Positions 12,386-21,983 of a stretch of 64,000 bases of DNA are shown here, in pieces. The stretch is from positions 310,001 to 374,000 of the forward strand of contig JASJBF010000001.1 of assembly GCA_030066685.1 (NCBI GenBank). The letters are read 5' to 3'. Below the pieces are notes generated by a model. It was not told the DNA's origin and ran no database searches. It saw only the letters and a list, made by a program, of their open reading frames with translations. The position numbers were made by a program, and so were the translations under genes. This DNA is from Kiloniellales bacterium. Lineage in GTDB: Bacteria > Pseudomonadota > Alphaproteobacteria > Kiloniellales > JAKSBE01. Position 1 is the first letter of the stretch, and every line of letters starts with the position of its first letter.

Positions 12386-13339
12386 ATGTCCGTGACGACA
12401 GAGCAAAAGCGGGTCCGCCATCCGGAGAAGGCGCACAAGCCGGACAACCCGGTCAAGCGCAAGCCGGCCTGGATCCGGGTCAAGGCGCCGACCTCGCCGG
12501 CCTACCACGAGACCCGGCGGATCATGCGCGAGAACAGGCTGGCCACGGTCTGCGAGGAGGCGGCCTGCCCCAACATCGGCGAATGCTGGGCCAAGCGCCA
12601 CGCGACCATGATGATCATGGGCGAGATCTGCACCCGGGCCTGCAGCTTTTGCAACGTGGCGACGGGCAAGCCGGGCGCGCTCGATCCCTTCGAGCCCACC
12701 AACGTCGGCCAGGCCGTGGCCAAGCTGGGCCTGGAGCACGTGGTGGTCACCTCGGTCGACCGCGACGACCTGGACGACGGCGGGGCGCAGCACTTCGCCG
12801 AGACCATCCAGGCGATCCGCAAGGCCGCCCCGGGCACGACCATCGAGGTCCTGACTCCGGACTTCCTGCGCAAGGATGGCGCGCTGGAGGTGGTGGTCGC
12901 GGCCAAGCCCGACGTCTTCAACCACAACCTCGAGACCGTGCCCCGGCTCTATGCCGAGGTGCGCCCGGGCGCGCGCTACTTCCACTCGCTGCGCCTGCTG
13001 GACGAGGTCAAGGACCTGGATCCCTCGATCTTCACCAAGTCCGGCATCATGGTCGGCCTCGGCGAGAGCAAGGAGGAGGTCTACCAGGTCATGGACGACC
13101 TGCGCTCGGCCCGGGTCGACTTCATGACCATCGGCCAGTACCTGCAGCCGACGCCCAAGCACCACATCATCGACCGCTTCGTCACACCCGAGGAGTTCCA
13201 GGCATACGAGCGCCAGGCCTTCGGGAAGGGCTTCCTGATGGTCTCGGCCTCGCCGCTGACCCGCTCCTCCTACCACGCCGGGGATGATTTCCAGCGCCTG
13301 CGCGCCGCCCGCGAGGCCCAGCTCGCCGCCGCCGGTTGA
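12386..13339 (+). CDS. lipA: lipoyl synthase (radical SAM)
   Basis: A 317-residue enzyme that inserts two sulfurs into protein-bound octanoyl groups, making the lipoyl cofactor used by PdhB and PdhC upstream. The auxiliary 4Fe-4S cluster is bound by Cys56, Cys61 and Cys67 ([12 protein letters not shown]), and the radical-SAM cluster by Cys82, Cys86 and Cys89 (CTRACSFC). The C-terminal RSSYHAG supplies the serine ligand of the auxiliary cluster. All are intact. GAGGAG lies upstream of ATG 12386. Cofactor maker and user are thus in one operon. Confidence 0.98.
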   Translation: MSVTTEQKRVRHPEKAHKPDNPVKRKPAWIRVKAPTSPAYHETRRIMRENRLATVCEEAACPNIGECWAKRHATMMIMGEICTRACSFCNVATGKPGALDPFEPTNVGQAVAKLGLEHVVVTSVDRDDLDDGGAQHFAETIQAIRKAAPGTTIEVLTPDFLRKDGALEVVVAAKPDVFNHNLETVPRLYAEVRPGARYFHSLRLLDEVKDLDPSIFTKSGIMVGLGESKEEVYQVMDDLRSARVDFMTIGQYLQPTPKHHIIDRFVTPEEFQAYERQAFGKGFLMVSASPLTRSSYHAGDDFQRLRAAREAQLAAAG

Positions 13340-13956
13340 GCGCGCCCGCCGAGACCGCAGATCCGAAGCAGAGGCCGGCGGCGCCGCGGGCCTCGCTCCG
13401 CTGGCTCTTCGCGGCCCTGGGACTCTACGTCAGCCTGCTGGCCCTGCTGCGCTACGGCGAGTTCCTCTTGGTCGAAGTCTTCGGCCCCAATCCCTGTTGC
13501 ATCGGGGAGACGATCAGTGGCACCCGGTTGGCCTCCCTGACCTGGCTCGGGCTCTGCCTGCTGGCCGCCTTCCTCGGCCGCAGCTTCACGATCTGCCTCC
13601 TCTTCCCCGAGATCGCCTGGCCCAGCGCCCTCTGGCGCGCCTTCAAGGGCCTCTGGGTGATCGTGGCTGCCGGCACCCTTCTGATCTCAGGGCTGGCTCC
13701 GGGGCTCTGGAACGGTGAAGAACAGGCCTTCGACGGGTTCCTGCTCGTCCTCACCGCGCTGATCTCGGGCCCGGCCCAGGCCTATCTCGGCGGCTTGGCC
13801 CTCCTTCGGCCCGGGTTGCAGATGCTGTGGCGCCACGCCGCGCTTGCGATCGAGAACGGCGTCGTCCTGCTTCTGGCGAGCCTGGGCGTCTTGAGCTTCG
13901 TCGCCGCCTGCTCCAAGCTTGGCGGGCTCTACGACTTGCGCCTGGCCTGTCCCTAG
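13336..13956 (+). CDS. multi-pass membrane protein of unknown function
   Basis: A 206-residue predicted inner-membrane protein starting at TTG 13336, whose codon overlaps the lipA stop (TTGA), a sign of translational coupling. Hydrophobic spans occur at about residues 23-45, 66-84, 97-117, 132-152 and 168-190. A loop with [12 protein letters not shown] after the first span contains a vicinal Cys pair. I recognise no family and no catalytic motif. The gene looks like the last member of the pdh-lipA transcript, before the COQ10-like gene 25 bases on. Confidence 0.6.
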   Translation: MSAPAETADPKQRPAAPRASLRWLFAALGLYVSLLALLRYGEFLLVEVFGPNPCCIGETISGTRLASLTWLGLCLLAAFLGRSFTICLLFPEIAWPSALWRAFKGLWVIVAAGTLLISGLAPGLWNGEEQAFDGFLLVLTALISGPAQAYLGGLALLRPGLQMLWRHAALAIENGVVLLLASLGVLSFVAACSKLGGLYDLRLACP

Positions 13957-13981
13957 AGCGCCGGGAACGAAACGGGAAGCG

Positions 13982-14440
13982 ATGCCGACCCACGCCGAGA
14001 AGCGCCTGCTGCCCTACGAGCCGGAACAGCTCTTCGCGCTGGTCGCGGACGTCGAGCGCTATCCGGATTTCCTGCCCTGGTGCCTGGCGGCGCGGGTCAC
14101 CCGCCGCCAGGACAACGTGATCCACGCCGACCTGATTATCGGCTTCAAGATGTTCCGCGAAGGCTTTACGAGTCGGGTCACACTCGACCGGCCGGCCAGC
14201 CGGATCGACGTCGCCTACACACGCGGACCCTTCAGATACCTCAACAACCACTGGATCTTCGACAGCCATCCGGAGGGCTGCCTGATCGACTTCTACGTCG
14301 ACTTCGAGTTCCGCTCCCGCCTACTGAGGCGGGCCATGGCGCCGCTCTTCAACGAGGCCGTTGGGCGGATGGTGGCGGCCTTCGAGGCGCGTGCCGAGGA
14401 TCTCTATCGGGGCGGCCCTGCGGCCTCCGTGGCGGGCTGA
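13982..14440 (+). CDS. COQ10/RatA-type START-domain protein (ubiquinone-binding)
   Basis: A 152-residue protein of the SRPBCC/START superfamily. The opening THAEKRLLPYEPEQLFALVADVERYPDFLPWC is, in pieces, the hallmark of the COQ10/RatA family, followed by FREGFTSRVTL and the C-terminal amphipathic helix ending AAFEARAEDLY. Eukaryotic COQ10 binds ubiquinone and supports respiration; the E. coli relative was named RatA, with a disputed ribosome-related role. In alphaproteobacteria the quinone role is more likely. ATG 13982 follows CGGGAAGCG. Its stop lies 17 bases from that of the convergent CPBP protease gene. Confidence 0.85.
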   Translation: MPTHAEKRLLPYEPEQLFALVADVERYPDFLPWCLAARVTRRQDNVIHADLIIGFKMFREGFTSRVTLDRPASRIDVAYTRGPFRYLNNHWIFDSHPEGCLIDFYVDFEFRSRLLRRAMAPLFNEAVGRMVAAFEARAEDLYRGGPAASVAG

Positions 14441-14457
14441 TCCCGTCCGAGCTCGCG

Positions 14458-15201
14458 TCACCCGATGGTCAGCGCAAGCAGGACCAGATTGATCGCGTTG
14501 TAGGCCCCGTGCACCACGATGGCCGGCCAAAGCGAACCGCTGCGCTCGTAAAGCAGGGCGAGGACCACGCCAATGGCGAAGAGGGACGGCATCAGCCAGG
14601 GTATCGCGTGCACCGAAGCGAAGAGCGCTGCGGAAATCGAGGCCGAGATCAGCACACCGAGGTGGCGCCGCAGCCAGGCATAGAGAAGGCCCCGGAACAG
14701 CAGCTCCTCGACCAACGGCCCAAGACCGGCAGCGACCAAAAGCAAGCCCAGGAATGACGCGGGCGACAGGCCCTCCGCGGCGAGGATCGCCTCCTGCGGG
14801 TTGTCGAAGGTGCGGCCGACGAGGCGCTGCACCAAGATCATGAGCACCAGGGCCAAGGCGAAGGTCAGAAGGGTCACCCAGAGAGTCCGCCGGTACCACT
14901 CGGGCGCGGCCGGGCGCAGGCCTAGGTCCTGCCAGGAGAGGGCGCGCCGCCGGAACACGACGATATGGATCACCGCCAGCAAGCCGAGGTAGTGAAGTGC
15001 GAGCATGCCGACCAGGAAAAGCTGCTGGCCGACCTCGTTGCCGCCTATATGCGCGCGCAGGGACTCTCCCAGGAAGCTGCCCAACTCAATCGTTCCGAGA
15101 AGGATCGCGACGCTTCCGACTGCGACAAGGAGGATGTCCACGCCGGTCGGAGGCTGGCGCCGACGCAGCTTTCGAGGTCCGATCCGCGGCGGCGGGGTCA
15201 T
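14458..15201 (-). CDS. CPBP-family intramembrane glutamic endopeptidase
   Basis: A 247-residue multi-pass membrane protein. The CPBP (Abi/CAAX-protease-like) motifs are present: Glu165-Glu166 and Arg170 in EELLFRG, FxxxH ending in His198, and HxxxN with His231 and Asn235. Hydrophobic spans begin near residue 21, and the catalytic core is in the C-terminal half. Substrates are unknown; members cleave prenylated proteins, bacteriocin leaders or anti-sigma factors. The ATG at 15201 overlaps the stop of the cinA-like gene (ATGA), so it ends the minus-strand operon ispDF-pgpA-cinA-CPBP. Confidence 0.85.
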   Translation of the reverse strand: MTPPPRIGPRKLRRRQPPTGVDILLVAVGSVAILLGTIELGSFLGESLRAHIGGNEVGQQLFLVGMLALHYLGLLAVIHIVVFRRRALSWQDLGLRPAAPEWYRRTLWVTLLTFALALVLMILVQRLVGRTFDNPQEAILAAEGLSPASFLGLLLVAAGLGPLVEELLFRGLLYAWLRRHLGVLISASISAALFASVHAIPWLMPSLFAIGVVLALLYERSGSLWPAIVVHGAYNAINLVLLALTIG

Positions 15202-15698
15202 GGCCCGGCCGCCGGCACTTCTCCGGACAGCAGCTCGAAGGCTGCGGCGAGGGACGCGGCGCGCACCGCCTGGCGATCGCCGGAAAAGACGAAGCGGCGA
15301 TGCTCCGGCGCCTGCCCGCTGCGGCAGAGACCCAGGTAGACCAGGCCGACCGGCTTGGTCTCGGTCGCCCCGCCGGGGCCGGCGATGCCGGTGACCGAGA
15401 CCGCGACCTCGGCGCGGGAGCGGTCCAGCGCGCCAGCCGCCATGGCCTCGGCGACCTCGGCGCTGACCGCGCCCTTGGCGCGCAGCAGCGTCTCGGGCAC
15501 GCCGAGAAGCTCCTGCTTGGCCTCGTTGGAGTAGGTCACGAAGCCGCGCTCGACCACGTCTGAGGAACCGGGGATCTCGGTCAGGCAGGCCGCGATCAGG
15601 CCCCCGGTGCAGCTCTCCGCGGTGACGATCCTGAGCCCGGCCCGGCGGTAGCGGGCGAGCAGGTCCTCGGCAGCGGCCGCGAGGTCTAAGGGAAACAT
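15198..15698 (-). CDS. pncC: CinA C-terminal-domain protein (nicotinamide-nucleotide amidohydrolase type)
   Basis: A 166-residue protein equal to the C-terminal domain of CinA, without the N-terminal pyrophosphatase domain. The motif TAESCTGGLIAA, with its catalytic Ser and Lys environment, VTYSNEAKQELLGV and VSVTGIAGPGG are characteristic. PncC enzymes deamidate nicotinamide mononucleotide to nicotinate mononucleotide in NAD recycling. I use ATG 15698, which gives MFPLDLAAAAEDLL; it overlaps the end of pgpA by 13 bases. An in-frame extension further upstream is only the opposite frame of pgpA and was excluded. Confidence 0.88.
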   Translation of the reverse strand: MFPLDLAAAAEDLLARYRRAGLRIVTAESCTGGLIAACLTEIPGSSDVVERGFVTYSNEAKQELLGVPETLLRAKGAVSAEVAEAMAAGALDRSRAEVAVSVTGIAGPGGATETKPVGLVYLGLCRSGQAPEHRRFVFSGDRQAVRAASLAAAFELLSGEVPAAGP

Positions 15699-16186
15699 GG
15701 CGGCACTCCGAAGGCAGCCAGCAGAGCATAGGCCGCCGCCGCGGCGAAGAGGCCGGCGACCATGTCGTCGGCCATGATTCCGAGCGCGCCGGAAAGGCGC
15801 CGTTCGGCGAGGCTGACCGGCCAGAGCTTGGCAATGTCGAACATGCGGAACAGGACGAAGCCGAGGACGAAGCTCTCGACCGTGAGGCAGAGCGGCGCCA
15901 GGGTCAGCCACTGCCCGGCGACCTCGTCGATCACCACGGCGCCGGGGTCCGGGTCGCCGCCGGCCCGCGCGTAGCGCCCGCTGACCGCCAGGCCGAGGCC
16001 GAAGACGGCGGCGGCGGCAATCAGCAGCCCCAGGTTGCCGCCGGCCCAGAGGATCAGGGCGGCGAAGGGCAGGGCGGCCAGGGAGCCGAAGGTGCCCGGC
16101 GCCGTGCGGAGCAGCCCGCTGCCGAACCAGGTGGCCAGCAGGGTCACCGGCGACCAGAAGGGCAGGGCGGGCCGGCGCAGCATCAT
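15686..16186 (-). CDS. pgpA: phosphatidylglycerophosphatase A
   Basis: A 166-residue membrane enzyme that dephosphorylates phosphatidylglycerol phosphate. Family marks are the early GTFGSLAALP, the central VIDEVAGQWL and the late ADDMVAGL, with hydrophobic spans between them. Length fits. ATG at 16186 overlaps the ispDF stop by four bases, with a second ATG immediately after. The downstream cinA start lies within the last codons. The operon therefore mixes isoprenoid precursor, phospholipid and nucleotide-salvage steps, a common alphaproteobacterial arrangement. Confidence 0.92.
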   Translation of the reverse strand: MMLRRPALPFWSPVTLLATWFGSGLLRTAPGTFGSLAALPFAALILWAGGNLGLLIAAAAVFGLGLAVSGRYARAGGDPDPGAVVIDEVAGQWLTLAPLCLTVESFVLGFVLFRMFDIAKLWPVSLAERRLSGALGIMADDMVAGLFAAAAAYALLAAFGVPPCFP

Positions 16187-17352
16187 CCGCCGGGCAGGTC
16201 CAGGCTGGCCGTGGCCTGGGCCGCGATGCCCTCGCGCCGGCCGGTGAAGCCGAGGCTCTCGGTGGTCGTCGCCTTGACGCTGACCCGGCCCCGGTCAAGA
16301 CCCAGGATCTCGGCGATGCGCGCGACCATGGCCGCGCGCCGGGGCCCGACCTTGGGCGCCTCGCAGATCAGCGTCACGTCGAGGTGCACGATCCGGGCGC
16401 CCCGCGCCGCCGCGAGCTCCCCGGCGGCACGCAGGAAGACCGCGGAATCGGCGCCCTTCCACTGCGGGTCCGAGGGCGGGAAGTGGCTGCCGATGTCGCC
16501 CTCGCCCAAGGCGCCCAGGATGGCGTCGGTGCTGGCGTGGAGCCCCACGTCGGCGTCCGAATGGCCGAGCAACGCCCGGTCATGGGGCACCGCGACGCCG
16601 CAGAGCCGGATGGTGAGGCCGCCGGGCACCGGCGGGCCGAAGCGGTGGACGTCGAAGCCGGTGCCGCAGCGGGTCTCCCGCCGGCCCCCGGCCAAGAGGC
16701 CTTCGGCACGTTCCATGTCGTCCTTGCTGGTGATCTTGAAGTTGCGCTCCGCGCCCTCGACGACGCCGACCGCTAGCCCCGCCGCCTCCAAAAGGGCCGC
16801 GTCGTCGGTCAGCTCCCGCCCGGCGAGGTCGGCGTGGGCCGCCACGATGTCCGCGTAGCGGAAGCCCTGCGGCGTCTGGGCCCGCCAGAGGCCGCCGCGG
16901 TCGACGGTGCCGGAGATCGCTCCGTCCTCGACCCGCTTCAAGGTGTCGGCCACCGGAACCGCAGGTATCACTCCGGCGTGGTCGTCCAGGCCGGACAGGA
17001 CCCGGTCGACGATCTCGCCGGAGACGAAGGGCCGGGCGGCGTCGTGGATCAGCACCCGCTCGGGTGCGATGTCGGCGAGGGCGGCAAGGCCGAGGCGCAC
17101 CGACTCCTGACGGGTCGCACCACCGCCGACGGGCGGCCGGAGATCGAGCCCTGCGGCCGCGGCTTCGTAAAGCTCCCGGTCGTCGGGATGGATCACCGTC
17201 TGAACGGCGCCGATCCCGGGATGCGCCGCGAAGGCCTCCAGCGCGTGGCGCAGCACCGGCTTGCCGCCGAGGGCCAGGAACTGCTTCGGCAGCTCGGCGC
17301 CGAAACGATGGCCGCGGCCGGCGGCCACCACCAGGGCGGCTGCGTCAGGCAT
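16183..17352 (-). CDS. ispDF: bifunctional IspD/IspF of the non-mevalonate isoprenoid pathway
   Basis: A 389-residue fusion. Residues 1-220 are IspD (2-C-methyl-D-erythritol 4-phosphate cytidylyltransferase) with ALVVAAGRGHRFG and LPKQF for CTP binding and HDAARPF. Residues 228-389 are IspF (2,4-cyclodiphosphate synthase) with metal ligands Asp234 and His236 in TGFDVHRFG and His272 in DADVGLHASTDAILGA. The fusion of these non-consecutive steps is typical of many alphaproteobacteria. It starts the minus-strand operon and is divergent from the CcsA-like gene, with 83 bases between the starts. Confidence 0.97.
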   Translation of the reverse strand: MPDAAALVVAAGRGHRFGAELPKQFLALGGKPVLRHALEAFAAHPGIGAVQTVIHPDDRELYEAAAAGLDLRPPVGGGATRQESVRLGLAALADIAPERVLIHDAARPFVSGEIVDRVLSGLDDHAGVIPAVPVADTLKRVEDGAISGTVDRGGLWRAQTPQGFRYADIVAAHADLAGRELTDDAALLEAAGLAVGVVEGAERNFKITSKDDMERAEGLLAGGRRETRCGTGFDVHRFGPPVPGGLTIRLCGVAVPHDRALLGHSDADVGLHASTDAILGALGEGDIGSHFPPSDPQWKGADSAVFLRAAGELAAARGARIVHLDVTLICEAPKVGPRRAAMVARIAEILGLDRGRVSVKATTTESLGFTGRREGIAAQATASLDLPGG

Positions 17353-17435
17353 CTTCGCTCCTCGGAATCCACACTGAATCGAGGCAGACCCTAGAGCGCG
17401 ATGGCGGTCCGGCCAAGAGGTGATATATAGGGGCC

Positions 17436-18239
17436 ATGTGGCACGCCTCCGCGATGAGCTTCGCAGCCCTGGTCGCTCTGCTGCCCGGCGCGATTCTGCC
17501 GTTCCGGCGCCGGGTCGAACGCCCCGACATGGTCTACTGGCTCCTGCTCGCGGTTGCCCTGGCCGGCAGCAGCGCGGTCGCCGTGGCCGGCTTCAGGGGC
17601 GCGTGGAACACCGGATTCAGCGCGACGCTCTGGCTGTCGATCGCGACCACGCTCGCGTTCTTCATCCTGCTCTCGGCGGCGCTGCGCGAGGCCTGGCGCC
17701 TGGCCCCGCTGACGCTGCCCTACCTCTTGCTGCTCGGCCTGCTTGCGACTATCTGGGCGCAGGCGACCCCGCTGGCCCGGCCGGAAGCCGCCTTCGATGC
17801 CTGGCTGCGGATCCACATCGCGACCGCGCTGGCGACCTACGCCCTGGCGACCCTGGCGGCGGTCGCCGCGACCGCGGTCCTGATCCAGGAGCGGGCGCTC
17901 AAGCGCAAGCGGGAGACCGGCCTGTCGCGTCTTCTGCCGGCCCTGGCCGATGCCGAGCGGCTGGAGGTCAGCCTGCTGCGCTGGTCCGTCCTGGTCATGG
18001 CGGTCGGCCTGATGACCGGAATGGCCGTCCAGTATCTAAGCACCGGCCTGCTGCTGATCCTGGACCACAAGGTTCTCCTGTCCTTCCTCGCCTTCGCCGT
18101 CCTGCTGCTGCTTCTGGCCTTCCACCACACCACCGGCCTGCGGGGCCGCATGGCGGTGCGTCTGGCCCTCCTGGCCTACCTCCTGCTGACCCTGGCCTTT
18201 CTCGGGGTCAAGTTCGTCACCGACGTGCTGGCGGCCTGA
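17436..18239 (+). CDS. CcsA/YpjD-like cytochrome c assembly-family membrane protein
   Basis: A 267-residue protein with about eight hydrophobic spans. The order of spans, the loop LRIHIATALATYALATLAA with a His near residue 129, the linker with basic LKRKRETGLSRLL and the second His in LDHKVLLSFLAF match the CcsA-related heme-handling proteins, of which E. coli YpjD is the short form. Its role in cytochrome c maturation is not proven for this subfamily. ATG 17436 begins MWHASAM. It is divergent from ispDF, and 100 bases separate it from dusB. Confidence 0.8.
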   Translation: MWHASAMSFAALVALLPGAILPFRRRVERPDMVYWLLLAVALAGSSAVAVAGFRGAWNTGFSATLWLSIATTLAFFILLSAALREAWRLAPLTLPYLLLLGLLATIWAQATPLARPEAAFDAWLRIHIATALATYALATLAAVAATAVLIQERALKRKRETGLSRLLPALADAERLEVSLLRWSVLVMAVGLMTGMAVQYLSTGLLLILDHKVLLSFLAFAVLLLLLAFHHTTGLRGRMAVRLALLAYLLLTLAFLGVKFVTDVLAA

Positions 18240-18302
18240 TCCTCGGAGGCGCGAGCGGGGGCGAGAAAAGGGCGTGCATCTTCGGCCCGGCCGGGGTACA
18301 AA

Positions 18303-18345
18303 GCCCAAAATTTCAGCAAGTAGCTTGAGTGATTAAAAATTGGGC
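18303..18345 (+). promoter_or_regulatory. inverted repeat that includes the dusB start codon
   Basis: GCCCAA at 18303-18308 pairs with TTGGGC at 18340-18345, with further A/T matches inward after two mismatches. The right arm contains the TTG start of dusB, and no strong Shine-Dalgarno sequence precedes it. A hairpin in the mRNA could therefore limit initiation of the dusB-ntrBC transcript. The stem is short, so this is only suggestive. Confidence 0.3.
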
Positions 18346-19353
18346 ATTCAGCTTGACGGCCTTCGCATTGCGACGCCCGTGATCCTGGCGCCCATGTCGG
18401 GGATCAGCGACCTGCCGTTCCGTCGCCTGGCCAAGGCCGCCGGGGCCGGCCTCGTGGTCTCGGAGATGATCGCCTCGCAATCGGCCATCCGCGAGACCCG
18501 GGAGAGCCTGAGCCTGTCCCGGAGCAGCCCGGAGGAGGCGCCCCTGGCGGTGCAGCTGGCCGGCTGCGAGCCCGCAGTCATGGCCGAGGCGGCGCGCCTG
18601 ACCGAGGACCGCGGCGCGGCCCTGGTCGATATCAACTTCGGCTGTCCGGTGAAGAAGATCGTCAACAAGCAGGGCGGCTCCGCCCTGATGCGCGACGAAC
18701 CCCTGGCCGCCCGAATCCTGGAGGCCACCGTCAAGGCGGTCAGCCTGCCGGTCACCCTGAAGATGCGCCTCGGCTGGGACGACGAATCCCGCAACGCGCC
18801 GCGCCTGGCGCGCATCGCCGAGGACTGCGGCATCCGCATGATCACCGTGCACGGGCGGACCCGGATGCAGATGTTCGACGGCCGCGCCGACTGGGCATTC
18901 TTGCGCCGGGTCAAGGAGGCAGTGTCCGTTCCCATAATTGTCAACGGCGATATCGTCGACGCGCCCTCGGCCCGCCGCGCCCTTGCGGCCTCCGGCGCGG
19001 ACGGGGTCATGGTCGGGCGCGCGGCCCGCGGCCGGCCCTGGCTGCTCGGGGAGATCGCGGCCGCCCTCGGCGGTGCCGGCACGCCGCCGCCGGATCTCGA
19101 GGCGCAGCGCGCGCTGGTGCTGGCGCACTACGAGGACATGCTCTCGCACTACGGCATCGCCCGGGGCCTGCGGATCGCTCGCAAGCACTTGGCCTGGTAC
19201 GGCGAAGCCCTGAGTGCGTGTGAAGGGGGTGCGCGTGAGGGGGGTGCGGATGAGGGGTTCAGGGCGAGGATCAACGCCGAAACCGAACCGGAGCGGGTCC
19301 GCGGCGCGATCGGCGCGCTTTTCGACGCGGCCTGCGCGCGGGCGGCGGCCTGA
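18340..19353 (+). CDS. dusB: tRNA-dihydrouridine synthase DusB (nifR3)
   Basis: A 337-residue FMN enzyme reducing uridine in tRNA. Motifs: [16 protein letters not shown] (FMN-binding start), the catalytic Cys102 in [16 protein letters not shown] and VHGRTR, then [14 protein letters not shown]. The start is TTG 18340, which fits family N-termini; the next ATG would remove part of the barrel. Near residues 292-306 three degenerate copies of a 15-base repeat add Gly/Glu-rich sequence where homologues have a short helix. The gene leads the classic nifR3-ntrB-ntrC order and overlaps ntrB by three bases. Confidence 0.95.
   Translation: MGIQLDGLRIATPVILAPMSGISDLPFRRLAKAAGAGLVVSEMIASQSAIRETRESLSLSRSSPEEAPLAVQLAGCEPAVMAEAARLTEDRGAALVDINFGCPVKKIVNKQGGSALMRDEPLAARILEATVKAVSLPVTLKMRLGWDDESRNAPRLARIAEDCGIRMITVHGRTRMQMFDGRADWAFLRRVKEAVSVPIIVNGDIVDAPSARRALAASGADGVMVGRAARGRPWLLGEIAAALGGAGTPPPDLEAQRALVLAHYEDMLSHYGIARGLRIARKHLAWYGEALSACEGGAREGGADEGFRARINAETEPERVRGAIGALFDAACARAAA
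19214..19258 (+). repeat. three-copy 15-base tandem repeat within dusB
   Basis: Units start at 19214, 19229 and 19244 with consensus GTGCGNRTGARGGGG. Each unit is in frame and encodes one Ala/Glu/Gly pentapeptide ([15 protein letters not shown], with frame offset). Being a multiple of three, copy-number changes would keep the gene open. Confidence 0.75.
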
Positions 19354-20473
19354 TGACCGGCGTCACCGTCAAGCTCGCCAGGGGCGGCGACCTGCCGGCC
19401 GAGGTGATCCTCAACACCCTGGCCCAGCCCTTGGTCGTGGTCGACGGCGAGGATCGCCTGACCTATGTCAACCAGGCGGCCGAGCAGTTCTTCGAGACCA
19501 GCGCCAACGCGCTCCTGGGGCGCCCGCTGGCAAGCATCGTGCAGGCCGACAGCCCCCTCTTCGGCAGCCTGCAGCAGGCCCGGGAGTCCGGGCACAGCCT
19601 CTTCGGTCACGAGGTGGCGCTGGCCTCGCCCCGCATCGGGCAGCGCCTGGTCTCGCTCAGCGTGACGGCCATCCCGGATTCCCTGTGCCACGGGGCACCG
19701 GGCCAGGTGATCGTCAGCTTCGACGAGCGTTCGATCGCGCGCAAGATGGGCGACCAGCTCGTCCATCGCAACGCCGCCCGCTCGGTCACCGCCATGGCCG
19801 CCATGCTCGCCCACGAGGTCAAGAACCCGCTGTCCGGCATCCGCGGCGCCGCCCAGCTCCTGGAAGGCAGTGTCGCCGAGACCGACCAGGAGCTGACCCG
19901 CTTGATCTGCAGCGAGGCGGACCGCATCGTCAATCTGGTCAACCGCATGGAGATGTTCTCCAGCGACCAGCCGATCGCCCGCGAGCCGGTGAACATCCAC
20001 CAGGTCCTGGAATACGTCCGGCGAGTCTCTCAGAGCGGCTTCGCCCAGGGCTACCGTTTCGTCGAGCGCTACGATCCCTCGCTGCCGCCGGTCCACGGCA
20101 ACCGCGACATGCTGATCCAGGCCTTGCTGAACCTGGTGAAGAACGCCGCCGAAGCGGCCCAGCCGGGGGGCGGGGAGATCGTCCTGACGACCCGCTACAA
20201 GCCGGGCCTGCGCCTGACCGCGCCGGTCGGCGGCGACCGCCTGCACCTGCCGCTGGTGGTCACCGTCCAGGACAACGGCCCCGGAATCCCCGAGGAGCTG
20301 CGCCGGCACCTCTTCGATCCCTTCGTCACCACCAAGCCGGGGGGCAGGGGCCTGGGCCTGGCCCTGGTCGCCAAGGTGGTGAGCGATCATGGCGGCGTGA
20401 TCGAGTGCGACAGCGAACCGGGGCGGACGCTGTTCCGGCTCCTGCTGCCGCTTTACCGCGAGGAGGCGCCCCG

Positions 20474-20477
<4 letters not shown>
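19353..20477 (+). CDS. ntrB: nitrogen-regulation sensor histidine kinase NtrB
   Basis: A 374-residue soluble two-component kinase. A PAS-like domain occupies roughly residues 15-110, followed by the dimerisation helix with phospho-acceptor His154 in [11 protein letters not shown] and the ATPase domain with [12 protein letters not shown] (N box), DNGPGIP and GRGLGLALV. NtrB phosphorylates NtrC in nitrogen limitation and is normally controlled by PII protein. ATG 19353 overlaps the dusB stop; its own stop overlaps the ntrC start (ATGA), consistent with coupled translation. Confidence 0.96.
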
Positions 20478-21913
<1,436 letters not shown>

Positions 21914-21983
21914 GAATGCTGTTGCAGATCGGCAACAGAGCGGCCTTCCTGCAACGACCTTCAACGACGCGTGAAGCCAATCG

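Noticed and set aside
19214-20473. N-terminal extension of ntrC reading through ntrB
   Set aside because: The frame is open only because it shadows ntrB; the receiver domain begins at ATG 20474.
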